Shown piece by piece: positions 20,541-32,110 of a stretch of DNA of 64,000 nt. The notes under the pieces were generated by a model. The model was given only the letters and a program-made list of their open reading frames with translations, did not search any database and was not told the origin of the DNA. The stretch comes from Eurosta solidaginis (lineage: Eukaryota > Arthropoda > Insecta > Diptera > Tephritidae). The position numbers were made by a program, and so were the translations under genes. Location: NCBI RefSeq assembly GCF_040869045.1, contig NC_090321.1:29323426-29387425 (forward strand). The letters run 5' to 3'. How positions within the stretch are numbered: the stretch's first letter is position 1; the number at the start of each line of letters is the position of its first letter.

Positions 20541-23500
20541 TATGTAAACTAATCTCAACAACGTTTTCGAAAAAATTCAACAATTCGCGAATAATTTACG
20601 AAAATCTCGATTTTTTATTTGGATTTTTCATCAGTCCATTTTAGTCTTACAAAATTCAAGTTATAAGACTCTCAAAATTGGGAATCATTTTTGCCAACTT
20701 TTTCCAAAGCTTATTTTAAGTTTCTTCCTCTGAAATTTTTGAATATAGTTTTGAGCCTTCTGTGCTTCTATCCGTGCTTGTAACCCCATAAAGAATCGGT
20801 ACTAATTCTCCGCAACGGTTTTTTTGGCTCTTTGCATCACTAAATCACACTCAGCAACATTGTGTCCAACAGAAATTAAGCATATATTTAAATAGTAGCT
20901 AATTTGCAATATTTTTACGATTTGCAAGTTCATTTAAAAAGTAAATGAGTTTTGTTGTAAGCGCAGTTAAACAGTAAATACAAGTTGCATGTGGTCTACA
21001 ACAATGCCTAAGAACTTTTTGTGATTTTTTGTAAATGGCTAATAAGCCCGTAAACGAGACGAAAGGTTATAGCAATTGCAGACTTTTACTGTAATTTTTT
21101 TCTTTTAGAAATTCATAAAGGCAAAATACAAAATGCAAATTAATAAAAAAAAAACTGACTTCTTTAACAAGTATGAAATTTGCAAATGTGCAGTCTCCGC
21201 ACAGCAAATGCCTGGCAGGAAAAGCGTGCATTATCCACACAAGAATGAAGGAAATTAGACTAAGATTTGTTATGGATTTATTAAATGTTTACAGAAACAC
21301 TAACTAAGTGAATAGGGAAAGGAGGGAGACAGCGAGAAAGAGTTGTAGAAACATGATGCTCATGACCTGCAACGAATTGACCAAAGTAATACTGGTTTTC
21401 GAAAAATTATATGATATGTTATGGATACTGCAAAGGAGTACAGGCACTGTCTTCAAGTACGGACTTATAAACAAAAAAGGTTTGAATTCAGATTGAAAAA
21501 TATATTCCAGGTCATTCAGCTGGGAAGCGCAGCACTACGCACCAATAAATAGAGGAAAATCAGAACAGGATTGGCCACTCATAAGCAGTCACAGAGCTGG
21601 GGTGACGTAAGAAATTATTGCTAAAACCAAGTTACTGCTAAAAATCAAGAGCAAAGACATGAGCTGCGCTATGCATTAAGGCGTTCTAAATCTGCAGTCA
21701 CCTCAGAATATATCGACTGCTGAGTGAAATACCACAATATTTTGGCCTTCTGAGATAGGAAGTTTTGAAACGAATTCGAAAATAGGGTGCTTATGAAATT
21801 ATTCCAAGAAAGGGCGTTTTCAAACTGGCAGCAAAGATAGGGTGATATTCCACTCATCCGTCAATATCTAAATGCTCAGGATGGTATAAAAGCAATAATC
21901 TCACAAAACACTCCATCCAGAGGTGACGCAGTATGCGAACTACATAGAAAAATAAAGTATTTGCCCATAAAATGTATGTTCATAATGCCGGCTTTCAAAA
22001 TGTCGACAAAATATAATCTTCCAGTTTTTCAGGAATGCCGCCAAGGCACAATCAAGACAGGCCAAACAAAAAGTCTACGAAAACACTACTAATGAAAACC
22101 ATAACAGGACACAATCCAAAGTAATTTCGTGTAATAATAGAAAAATACCGAAGAAAGAGAATTGAAGCAGTTTCTGAAATAGTCATATTATTTGGTGGGG
22201 GTTTTTGTCGAGATTTTGTCCCTAGATTTGGCGTTGTCTAGACTGCGAATATTCATGACTTGTTCGTGCCGGGACTATGAGTAATCGGCATGTGGACGTA
22301 TCTAGATTATATATTTCGGATTCTCCAATTTGGAGTTGTGCAAGTCAAGAATTTGTTATACACACTCGATATATATCCGTTTGCATTTGGGAAAGCAAAA
22401 AAGGAAAAGTAAGGTTAACAAAGTTGCTCCTGCCTTTACAGAGAGAAGACTTGAAGTTCAAGATGAGTGTACAAACAGAGCGCTGAGTTATGGCGTCACA
22501 TGCTTATAAACTAGGGCTCGTCAGTAACAGAAAAGTTTGAAAGTGGAGACTGCAGAATTTAACCGTTGAGTATACTTTGTTTTCATATCCTGCGTCAAAG
22601 GGATCAAGGCCCTATCCAATAGCAGCAATTATGCTTGGTCCCGAAAAACTTCTAGTATTTACCAAGTTCAAGAAATTATGTTAAATCAAAAGACCTGTGC
22701 TTTTCGTCAAAAAATTTAATAATCACTGAACTAATTCAGTCTATGTATTGGCCTACCAGTTCTATATAACCTGCCTCAAATACAACTTCCTCCCTCCACT
22801 CTTGGCATCACCGTTTCGTCTTCCATTTGTTTCTTTTGTCCTTTCCACCACTTTTTCTGTCATTAGTGCGGATATTTTTTCCAATTAGCTTTACTCTCAT
22901 TGTATTTGAATCAGCTGTGTTGCGAAAAAAATTCACACAGAAATCAAGGTGAACTCAAATGATTCTCACGTCTTCGCACGTGACGTTGATTTGATTGAAC
23001 GTTAATTATTATTACTTTTTTATAGCTTTTTTGCTCACTTTCTATGTCCGTAAGATAGATTACATGCTACTTATAAGGTATGTAATTGTGTGTTGGATAT
23101 TTGTGGCCTTTTGATATTTTTACGTCCATGTAAACATGTGAGAACATCTAATTCAGAGTTATATATTTATATTTCATTAGCAAAATCGAAATTTGAAACA
23201 TCATGTTGAATCAAAACCATTCTACGTGTTATATGTTATTTTGTCCAGGATATCATATACCAGAACTGGGCTCGAAATCAGTTTCGGATTGCATATAATA
23301 CTTCTGAGAAATCACTTTTGAATTTAGGCTTTCGGAAGTATAATGAATACGTACCTACCATTAGAAATTTCTAACTTCTTAAAATTTCTGCTAGCACTGC
23401 AATGAATTTTAACACCTTTTTAATTTAATTCGGTCTCAAATATATTATATTTGATCCATGATGGTTTGTTCTAAAATGATCGAGTTGAATATAAATGTTA

Positions 23501-24225
23501 CATGTAACGTGCGGAAAGATTTTAGAAGGGCGGTTCTACGAGGGACATCCATAAAAGTCGCTGGGCAACTATCGACGGATTCATCACCCATGCGCGGAAG
23601 GACCTTTTTTTTGGGTATGAGGTATAAGATAAACACAGTAAAACAAATCTGGGAATCATTATTTACGATGTAGCCCTTGTTTATTGGATAGTCGCACTAA
23701 AAGAAGAAACTACAGAATATTATATGGGAATCTTTGAAAACCACCTCTATATAGCACTGTTAATCGTTCTGCACATCAGCAGCCATAGAGATAGTGGTGA
23801 AGAACAGAGCGTCAACGAGACTTCTATCTAGACCACAGAACGTGCTACCAAGATAGGATGTCGTCATCGATAATATCAACGATATTTTCAATTAAAAGAG
23901 TGATTTTATGATTACTCTTTAAATAATGGTTAGGGAATTGGTCTACGAACGAGAACAACCGAATGCCGAAAAATAATCAGTAACGTTAGGTTAAGACGTA
24001 CATATCTTGACCTTAAACATAATTATTTTTGAGCCAGCTAGAATGGAAAAGGAAATGAAAGAAAAGAAGGGAAAAGAAAGGAGAAGCGAGGAGTAAAGAA
24101 AATGGAGGAGAGGAAAGAAAATATGAAAACCAACACAAAACGGCGAGTTATCTATTTATTATCGAAGTGTAAGCAGCTTATTATTGATAACAACAGTTAT
24201 TAATGAGTTATAGGTTTGTTTTCGT
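20541..24225. other. Unassigned non-coding stretch
   Basis: No gene, TIR pair or RT motif can be supported. The region 21500-22160 has many short open pieces that could be a decayed element, but no diagnostic motif. 20550-20700 shares loose similarity (gaaaaaattcaacaattcgcg) with 39660-39720. Confidence 0.4.
24041..24135 (+). repeat. Purine tract (GGAAA/GAAAG-rich)
   Basis: Nearly all purine from aatggaaaaggaaatgaaag to ggagaggaaagaaaat; a polypurine low-complexity run with no coding meaning. Confidence 0.7.
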
Positions 24226-24231
24226 TTATTA

Positions 24232-25095
24232 TAATTATATAAGCTTTTATTTACTTTCACTTTTGTTGTCTGTAATGGAATCTTGCAAGTTAATTTTGAT
24301 ACACTTCCCGGTGTCCGATTGAGCTGAAATTTTGCACACATGTATAACTCCGATGACAATGCAATATTACTTTGTTAGAATTCGATAAATTAATCGATAA
24401 CACAGTTATCGGTAAAGATTTGTATTTACTTTGGCATAACAGCCTAAGTCCCATACAAACACGCCGGTACCTATCCGTGGAGTGTGATATTTGGACGTGG
24501 TGAATCACGTGCCACGCGTGGTGAATCTCATCGCTTGCGAAAAGCGGAGACACAACCCTCTGTTGTATTTCTGTGTATAACCAACCAAGGCTGTTTAACC
24601 CTGTAATCTTTTCTGTAATTTATTTTGCTTTTGGAAAAATTACCTATTTGAAAAAAGCTGGCTGAAAAATATTGGCATAACAGCTTAAGTTAAATCAAGA
24701 ATGGAAAAGCTTTGGAAAATTTGAGCAGATGTGGCAATTTCGCGCGTCCGTTGAACGAAATATTGACAATCTGCTGATCATCGCTAAGAAATTAGCGACA
24801 TTCCATCAACTAAGCAGCACTTTAGCAATACTACCGCTCAAACACACAAATATTAATTGTGCATTAAATCTAAAATATACAAATACACCATAATAATTTA
24901 CACGGCCAAAGCCATAATAATTCACACGGGTCATCAATTCTTTCTCTGATTCAATATCTGAACTACCAGCGCTACCGTCAACAGCTCAGTGTCATCACTG
25001 CCAGTAGCGCCAATAACACCAAACTCGTGCCTGACACACAAAAGTCGTTTCACTCAATAGCGCAAGTAAAATGTACTACGCACTCACTACTAAGA
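24232..25095 (+). repeat. ~860-bp dispersed repeat E1, copy 1
   Basis: It starts tataagcttttatttacttt and continues through cttcccggtgtccgattgag, tatgcataactcc-type segments, ccacgcgtggtgaatctcat and gctggctgaaaaatattggc to caatagcgcaagtaaaatgt. The same sequence is found at 63136-64000 in the same orientation with very few substitutions and two small indels (near 24584 and 24830). There is no coding capacity. The class is unknown. The start motif ataagcttttatt recurs inverted at about 25961-25973, which could mark the far end of a larger element. Confidence 0.85.
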
Positions 25096-25397
25096 AGCGT
25101 CAAAAATTCGCTTGGAGTAATTTCGTCAATGAGCTACCATTGAGCTGCAATTTACATCACTAAAATTGCGCGAATGCCCAGGCTCATGACTTCAGTACTT
25201 ATATTTACAATGCTTTAAACTTTAAATACACCCCTGAAGTTGCTGCGCATAAAATGTGTACTAATAAATTCCAATACGCATTATACGCAGATGTAACTGA
25301 TATATGTGTTTTTGTTTCACACCCTATACTTATATTTAAAGCTTTTATAAGAACAAGCTTCTATTACTTGTTAATAAAACGAACTAAAAAGTAAAAA
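25096..25397. other. AT-rich segment between E1 and the palindrome
   Basis: It is probably a continuation of E1, but the window ends before copy 2 can test this. A ~50-bp phrase (ttaataaaacgaactaaaaa) near 25372 is repeated with changes at 25452 (ttaataaaattaactaaaaa), so part of the palindrome arm has a tandem neighbour. Confidence 0.45.
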
Positions 25398-26004
25398 ATA
25401 AAATTAAAGAAAAAAAAACTTTTTTAAAAATAAGCTTTTATTATTTTGGTTAATAAAATTAACTAAAAAGTAAACAATAAATTGACTCTAAAGAAATATA
25501 ACACTTTATAAGTTCATTGTAAGCTTAAACGATAATTAGGCTTTTTCGTCTGCGACAAAAAAAAATCTATATTGTACATAATTATGTATTTTTAACATTA
25601 AAACTTTACACCTAAATTATTAAATCTTACAGTTTATATCACAGTCCTAATTGTTCTAATAAAAGCGTGTTACATTGCGATAGCAAGAAAAGGAGATCCT
25701 AAATGTTCTTAATTATACCATCAAAATTTAACACGTTTTTTATTAGAACAAATAGGACTGTGATATAAACTGTAAGATTTAATAATTTAGGTGTAAAGTT
25801 TTAATGTTAAAATATATAATTATGTACAATATAGAATTTTTTTTGTCGCAGACGAAAAAGCCTAATTATCGTTTAAGCTTACAATGAACTTATAAAGTGT
25901 TATATTTCTTTAGAGTCAATTTATTGTTTACTTTTTAGTTAATTTTATTAACCAAAATAATAAAAGCTTATTTTTAAAAAAGTTTTTTTTTCTTTAATTT
26001 TATT
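25398..26004. repeat. Long palindrome: ~275-bp arms, ~55-nt spacer
   Basis: The left arm (25398-25672) runs from ataaaattaaagaaa through gactctaaagaaatataaca, aggctttttcgtctgcgaca and cagtttatatcacagtccta to gttctaataaaa. The right arm (25728-26004) is its reverse complement almost base for base (ttttattagaac, taggactgtgatataaactg, tgtcgcagacgaaaaagcct, tgttatatttctttagagtc). Differences are limited to a few indels in A/T runs. Coding is absent. It could be a fold-back/hairpin transposon or the source of a long hairpin RNA. The near identity of the arms suggests recent origin or gene conversion. Confidence 0.9.
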
Positions 26005-26009
26005 ACCTA

Positions 26010-26245
26010 TTACTATCAGCGTGTTATCGACGAGGCAAAGGCAAGTTAACGATTTGTTATCGAAGGGTTATCGATTCGGTATTGACAAGTTGTCGGTAAG
26101 TTATCAATTTTTTATCGTTCGTTATTAGCGCATTATCGAAAAGGCACAGCCGAGTTATCGGTTTTTTATGCAAGAGGTATAAATTTGTTATCGTTAACAA
26201 GCGTTGTCGATTTTTTTCGAAAAAATATTGACTTGCAATCAATTA
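26010..26245. repeat. TTATCG-rich degenerate repeat
   Basis: ttatcga, gttatcgg and ttatcgtt motifs recur at least nine times in 235 bp. Similar TTTTCGATAA spacing is seen at 38700-39435. Low-copy origin; no coding. Confidence 0.55.
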
Positions 26246-26289
26246 CAATTACACTTTGATAATAACACGATAACTTTTCCATAATGCTG

Positions 26290-26490
26290 AAATGATCATG
26301 AAATTAATACGAAATAGTCGTGTGAACAATCCTGAAATGTTTGTTTTTTTATTTTTTACATTACAAAATGGTCTAGATGTAGAACCTAAAACAATATCGA
26401 AAAAATCAAAAATAACCCCGAAATTATCTCAAAATAGCACCGTAGTAACCCCAATATTGTTATAAGAAAAGTCTCGCAATAGTCCCAAAA
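26290..26490. repeat. Degenerate ccgaaat-type repeat, second block
   Basis: tgctgaaatgatcatgaaat, aataaccccgaaattatctc and tagcaccgtagtaacccc match the style of the 12525-12895 block (aataaccccgaaatagtcgc). Confidence 0.5.
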
Positions 26491-26696
26491 TGATAAAACA
26501 AAACGTTTGCAGGGGCGCTGCTGAATTCTGCGGAAGCGGTCGAGATACAACATCCACTTAATTTAATTAAAAGAAACATACATGGCATGTTCAAAGAGTA
26601 AGCGGCCTCCAACTGGTACTCTGCGAACACCTGCATCTTAACCATGTAAACCACACCGAATTACAATAGCAGGAGAACAGAAGACCTACTAAATAG

Positions 26697-27085
26697 GTTG
26701 TTGCTGTTGTTGTTGTAGCGATAAGGACACTCGCCGAAGGCCTTGGGGAGTTTTATCGATGTTGATGGTCCTTTGCTGGATGCAGACCCGGTACGTTCCG
26801 GTACCAAGCCCGACCAACTTAGAAACGGTTTGTTATGACCACATGAGACCTTCTAGGCCATCCCGCCCTCTCACTTCTTACATCCATGAGGTGTTCGGAG
26901 TCGCAAGAGCCGCGGCTGTTAATGAAACAGGATTCGCCACAGATAGGTGAGGTTGACAATTGAGTTTGGAGAAGCTATATATTGAGTTACACAACACCTT
27001 GAATCTATTTGGTATTTAAGTCTCCTCTTACGACAGGCATACCTACCGCGGGTATATTCTAACCCCCTAACCCCCTGGGGGTTGT
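26697..27085. repeat. High-copy fly repeat (ttgttgttgtagcgataagg type)
   Basis: The segment runs from ttgttgttgtagcgataagg through ccttggggagttttatcgat, gttatgaccacatgagacct, ggattcgccacagataggtg and cctcttacgacaggcatacc to ctaaccccctgggggtt. From memory this block is common in tephritid genomes, including in UTRs; no search was run. It ends in a ccccctaaccccctgggggtt hairpin. The open frame 26759-26950 has no meaning beyond the repeat. Confidence 0.6.
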
Positions 27086-27114
27086 TATTATTTGTTGACT
27101 AAATAGTTCAAGAC

Positions 27115-27440
27115 GTAATTTTTAGGATCAACGCCAGAAACGCGATCACGGAACACTGGCGGCTCATGCATGTTGAAAGAATGGGGATCGCTTTCGTCAG
27201 CATTTGCAGGAACTGCGGGGAGGAAGGCAGCAAGAAAACAGTCGTGCAATAACTGGGTGAATGTTCAGCGCTAGCTCACGCTAGGCTTATAAGTACAGGC
27301 AGTTATATGCTGCTGGAACTTTAGGAAATAGCAATACTAAAACGGCAGCTATTGGTTACAAGAGAATGTGTATCAAAATGACGCCCAGTGTGCGTCTTAG
27401 ACTCTGGTCTTTGGTATCAGTACGGTGCTGCAACCAACCA
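27115..27440 (+). pseudogene. LINE 3'-end relic with zinc-knuckle-like motif
   Basis: The plus strand gives NAITEHWRLMHVERMG, then CRNCGEEGSKKTVVQ, a stop, and GECSALAHARL. The pattern CxxCGEE...CECxAL is what many insect LINEs carry after RNase H (usual form CRxCGEExExxxHxLCECPAL). One stop and the lost His make it non-functional. It differs from the 31555-32110 family. Confidence 0.6.
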
Positions 27441-28341
27441 AACAGAGTTTAACCTAACCTTCGGCTCGATTTTAAAAAGAGTTCTTTGGGAAGTTTGTTT
27501 AGGAAGTTTACATGTTTTTACTATCACGAAAATTATATCAGAACCTTGAAATTCATATGAATGAAACACGCATTAATTTGGAAAAAGACAAATCATCAAA
27601 TTTTTCCAATATGCAATCAAATTAATAAAATTCGTTTCATATTATTTTTTATTACACACCTTAATAACCATTCATAAATTTCGCCTAATAAGATGATGGT
27701 CACGTGCAACGACATATATATACATATTTGGTTGACAAAAGACTTGCTTTCTTAAGTGTGTAACATCAACATCATAATCGTAGTCCCAGAAAACTTGCTC
27801 ACGTAAAATGAAACCAACAACTCAAATTATTATTAACTCGTTTCAGGACGCATAACCGCAAGACATAGGTACTACATATAGTTATAAGTATGACTATGAA
27901 TATATTTATACAAAACTACTCTTGCTTATGTACATATATACATATGTACATATATCATTCAACAATAAGCTAATGCGTAATTTTTCCCAACACGTTTCCT
28001 TCAAAGCCTCTCAAGTCCATAAGATTTCAACTCACTATTCTACACGATTGTTCTCAACCTTTCAAGGGCACTTCACCTAATAAAATTATGGTTTACTTGT
28101 TCTGTGTATGATGGTCCTTTTCGCTGGCCTTTATTTCATAGTCTCATATATAGGTAGGTACGTATGTACCATACAATATCTATATTGGTGTCCTCGTATG
28201 ACTATTGGAATATTGGTTTACTATGTGTGATTGTGCAGACATGCAAACAAAATCATCGAAATAATGTTTAATAATAAATGGAACAAATACGTTGAGCGCA
28301 TTGACTTACTCACTGAAAACGGCAAGAAAACAAAAAAAAAA
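27441..28341. other. AT-rich non-coding stretch
   Basis: Short TA/CA microsatellites (tacatatatacatatgtaca near 27931) and no gene or element that I can support. Confidence 0.45.
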
Positions 28342-28444
28342 AAAAAAAACAAGTAAAGGTGTCTAAGTTCGGGTGTAACCGAACATTATATACTCAGCGT
28401 GAGCTTCAATTGCACATTTCATTTCAGATAAATTAATTTTCCAG

Positions 28445-28955
28445 GTTCGATTCGAGCTCAAGGCCAGAATAATAATTTTTTTTCTAATGATAATTATTGT
28501 TATTTTTTAATTTTTCTAAATTTGAAAAATTGTATTTTGTTTTTTGGAATAGTAAGTAGAAAATTTTTCAGACAACCTGCCATAGCTGCGCAGATAGATC
28601 CATTTCGTAGGGTGCTGAGCCTTCATCATCAGTACGCTTTAGGCATGCTGCGCTAACCATTTAGCTATACAGCGGTGGTTTGTTTGACTGGCAAATTTGC
28701 TACTTCTATTCCTTTTTACCAACTATATTTATTCAGTGTTGCGCCATCTGGTGCAAATCACTGATAATGCTGGATTTTTGTTTATTGTCAATTACTTTGT
28801 TTGACATTCCCAAGTGCTCATGGTTTATTAACAATTGTTTTTTGTTTTTATCGGCCTATTGATAAATGATTCAAGGTTCGATTCGAGCTGAAGGCCAGAA
28901 CAATAATTTTTTATCTAATGATAATTATTGTTATTTTTTAATTTTTCTAAATTAA
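28445..28955. repeat. ~78-bp direct duplication flanking a 350-bp segment with tRNA-like head
   Basis: ggttcgattcgagctcaagg...taatgataattattgttatt at 28445-28522 is repeated at 28875-28955 with few changes. Between them, on the minus strand, lies a tRNA-like gtatagctaaatggttagcg (28645-28678), a good A box. The repeated ggttcgattcgagct resembles a B box, so SINE material may have been rearranged here. Confidence 0.55.
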
Positions 28956-29511
28956 TTTTCTACATAACACGTGGCACCGGTCGTTTAAAAAAAATGTCTC
29001 ACATTTCCTTTTACAATAAAACTTGATAAGTAAATATCATTGATTCAAAACTATTTTTTGCTAAGTTATAGCTTATTATTCTAGTCTACGACCCTTTTAA
29101 ACTTGTTTCGTATCTAAGTTGCCGTGGTCTTTAACCGTTCCCGTCCATTTTTACTGGAAATATTTTCCACTATAGAGAAAATTTTTGTACCCAATTTTAT
29201 TACGATCCGTTAATTTTTCTTCCATTTATGGCTCCCGAAACATAGAAAATTGCTTAGTCATTTTCAAAAATTTTAGTGTTTTCCAATTTAATGTTATAAT
29301 TAAATTTAAAAAGTAAAATTCTATTGATACAAAGTTCTTTTTCGCTAAGATATAGCTTATTATTTTCTTCCACGACCCTTTTAAAAATCTTTTATATAAA
29401 AGTGGGCGTGGCCCTTAATCGATTTTGTTAATTTTTCTTCAAAGTATTTCTTATAGTAAAGGAAACCTCTCTACCGAATTTTGTTACGATAGGGTTAACG
29501 ATTTTTGATTT

Positions 29512-30556
29512 ATTTTATTTATTTATTTATTAAAAAGTAGCCTACGGTTAATTCAATTAATTTCTGTACAATTATTATTTCTTATTAAGTTTAACAGCCA
29601 GCTGTATATAGAATTAAAGGTTAATTAAAACCAAAATAAATAGATTTATTAAATATTATTTTATATCACATTAATCATCAGTCATTGCATTAGCATCTAA
29701 CCAGAGACCTATCTTTTCCCTAAACAATCCAACTGTTCTTACATTTTTTATTTCATCTGGGACGGCATAATACATTGCTAATCCATTATTAAATACTGAT
29801 TTTAAGCACTTAGTTGTACGTACAGGCTCCAAGTGAAACAGATTTGCCTTCATAGTTAGGTACTGATGTACATCAGAGTTTCTTCTAATTAAAGATTCTA
29901 AATATTCAGGTAATAGGCCATTTTCAACTCTATGGATCAAAGTTAGTACACCTCTTTTCACTTCATTTTCTATAGATAAATTTCCTAAATCTCTTAACAT
30001 ATTTTGAATACGTTCAGTAAGACTTTTGTTCAATACTGCCCTCATAACTTTATCAAAATTTGTTTGCAACTTGGATATTGCTTGTTTACTTGCCATCAAT
30101 AGTATTGTAGAACAATACTTTATATGAGGCACCAAAATCATTCTAAATAATGCAGTTTTTCCTGCTTTCGAAATTTTTTCTCAATCTACGCAGCAAGTTG
30201 ACTTTCTTTGATATTTTTACATTTATATATTCAACGTGTTCTTTGAAACTCAAATTATTATCTATAAGTACTCCTAGATACTTGTATCTTTGGACCCACT
30301 CCAGCTGTGACCCTGAAAGTAAAACAGCTTCCTCCCTAAATCTAGGCTTTCTTACTACCATATAATTTGTTTTTTGCACATTAAAACACAACTGCTTCAC
30401 TGGTTCGTATACAGTAATTAAATCTTCATTAATCTTTCCAAGCCCAACTTGCACACCCCTTTCCCTTAAATAAATCAGTGTATCATCCACAAACATATGT
30501 TTTTTGCAATGATGTAATACTCCTGGCAAATCATTAATATACATTAATAATTAAAA
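29512..30556 (-). pseudogene. 5'-truncated LINE (RT C-terminal part) nested in element D
   Basis: TTGATTT occurs at 29505-29511 and again at 30557-30563, a plausible 7-bp target duplication. On the minus strand the coding begins at MYINDLPGVLHHCKKHMFVDD (30544), i.e. inside the RT palm with VDD for the usual ADD, and continues QRYKYLGVLIDNNLSFKEHV. A frame change near 30145 leads to the second open piece (30141-29671), which ends YYAVPDEIKNVRTVGLFREK. A (TAAA)n 3' tail is at 29512-29535. The C-terminal layout is like the LINE at 16785-18826, but the sequences differ, so it is a related but separate family. Confidence 0.82.
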
Positions 30557-31089
30557 TTGATTTTATCACAAGTGGGCGGTGCCATGCCCATTTTAAAAAG
30601 TTTTTTCAAATTTTTATCAAGAGTCTCAATATCAGTCGACACGGCAAATTTCAACATTCTAGGGGTATTATTTACTAAATAATCAGGTTTTTTGTGTTTT
30701 CCGACATGTTATATATATAAAAAGTGGGCGTGGTTATCATCCGATTTCCAATACCAATCTATTCTGGGTCCAGATAAGCTCGCGTACCAAATTTGGTGAA
30801 GATATCTCAATATTTACTCAAGTTATCGTGTTAACGGACAGATGGACGGACGAACATGGCTCAATCAAATTTTTTTTCGACACTGGTGATTTTGATATAT
30901 GGAAGTCTATATCCAGCTCGATTCCTTTATACCTGTGCAACCAACCGATATCCAATCAAAGTAAATATACTCTGTGTGCAAAGCACGCTGAGTATAATAA
31001 TAATCAAGAAGTCACAGGACTATAAGTATCACTTAGAGAAATAAGGTGTTTGTAAATTTTTATTTTGTTTTGTTGATTTTCCGACAGGG

Positions 31090-31175
31090 CGGATAAATGA
31101 TGTATATTAGAACGATTTTCCGTCATCCCTTGTCAAATTTGGTTTCTAGACAAACCAGTTTCGGCGGTATGCTCT
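31090..31175. repeat. Dispersed repeat R1 (copy 2)
   Basis: gatgtatattagaacgattt, ccgtcatcccttgtcaaatt and ggtttctagacaaacc match 13318-13385. The sequence then diverges. Confidence 0.6.
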
Positions 31176-31554
31176 GTTGTTTTCGTTTGTTTTGAATTTA
31201 TAGTTCGTAAGTACATGAGCAGGTATTGTCAAAATGGATGCTTGTGTATATTTATATGTATGTGCTGCGTGTTCATCCAGAGCCGAGGGTGGTTTCTACT
31301 GATCGATTTGTGTGGCTGACTAAGGCAGGTAAAAATCAGTAATTCCAGCCGTTTCACCTCCTTTGTGGGTTTGTTGCTTTGGTGCGTTTATTTTTTTGTG
31401 TTTATTTGTTGTTCTGTGTTTGCCTGCAATATTTTCCATAGATAAATCCATGCAGTAAAAGATAATGTCTAAAGGGGGCTTATTTTCGAGGAGTATCTCC
31501 AATATGATAGACAGCCAGGCAACCTTACGTGCCTTTTATGCTTACACAATTACT
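31176..31554. other. Unassigned stretch
   Basis: No supported feature; a T/G-rich segment near 31370-31430 gives a minus-strand open frame of no recognisable type. Confidence 0.4.
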
Positions 31555-32110
31555 TCCTAGCTAGTTAAAGAATGCGCTGGGGTCCTAAATAATTTCGGTG
31601 CCAAAAACAAAGTTTTGTTAGAATGTGTTCCCGAGCGTGAGGAACATGAAGATAATTAACAGGCAGACTACTTATCCAAGCAGGTTGCTCTAGCAGCATT
31701 CAAAAGTCCAGAGTCCTTCTGCGGACTCACAAAGGCACACAGCAGGAAAATGATAAGTAACTGGCAAACAGAGCGTTTCCGACAATACTGGATTGAACGC
31801 CCAGGGCAAAGACGGGCCAAATTGTTTATACTCCCAGCAACGAGAGTATCAGCTTAACTCATTAATATAAGCAGAGAGGATCTACTGGATACTATATGGG
31901 GCACCGTAGTGGACGATATCCCCTAGGTAAGTTAAATCTTTCGAACACACAAATCTTTCGCCTTTATTAGCTGGAGAATGGAACGCTAGTTCACATTATC
32001 TGCGAATGCGTCGCTCTGACAAGGCAAAAACTCTCCCATCTAGGTGGCGTAACTCTACATCCCTACGTGGTATGGAGTAAAACGCCTAGAGAAGCTTAAA
32101 TACATTAAAA
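31555..32110 (+). pseudogene. LINE 3' relic: RNase H end and CCHC-like tail
   Basis: The plus strand shows VKECAGVLNNFGAKNKVLLE (usual end of the RNase H third strand), a damaged PGH segment, ADYLSKQ, then PESFCGLTKAHSRKMISNWQ, FRQYWIERPGQRRAKLFILP, and after a stop HIICECVALTRQRL. Order and wording match 395-965 and 20310-20540. Stops and frameshifts break it. It is the most complete copy of this family's 3' part in the window. Confidence 0.78.

Larger units (their letters stand above)
28342..31000 (-). mobile_element. Helentron-like element D (minus strand), with nested LINE
   Basis: The left end carries caagtaaaggtgtctaagtt, a hairpin gttcgg-gtgtaa-ccgaac, and tatactcagcgtgagctt. The right end carries aaagcacgctgagtataa, so a subterminal inverted repeat tatactcagcgtg lies at both ends, with the hairpin only at the 3' end. 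A (GTCC)-type remnant and core (acggacgaacatggctcaat) lie at ~30840-30870. gggcgtggcc/gggcggtgccatgccc boxes recur inside as in B and C. There is no 130-bp array. A 5'-truncated LINE is inserted at 29512-30556. Confidence 0.72.

Noticed and set aside
21500..22160. Cluster of short plus-strand frames that could be a decayed gag
   Set aside because: No zinc knuckle, protease or RT motif is visible; too weak to call.
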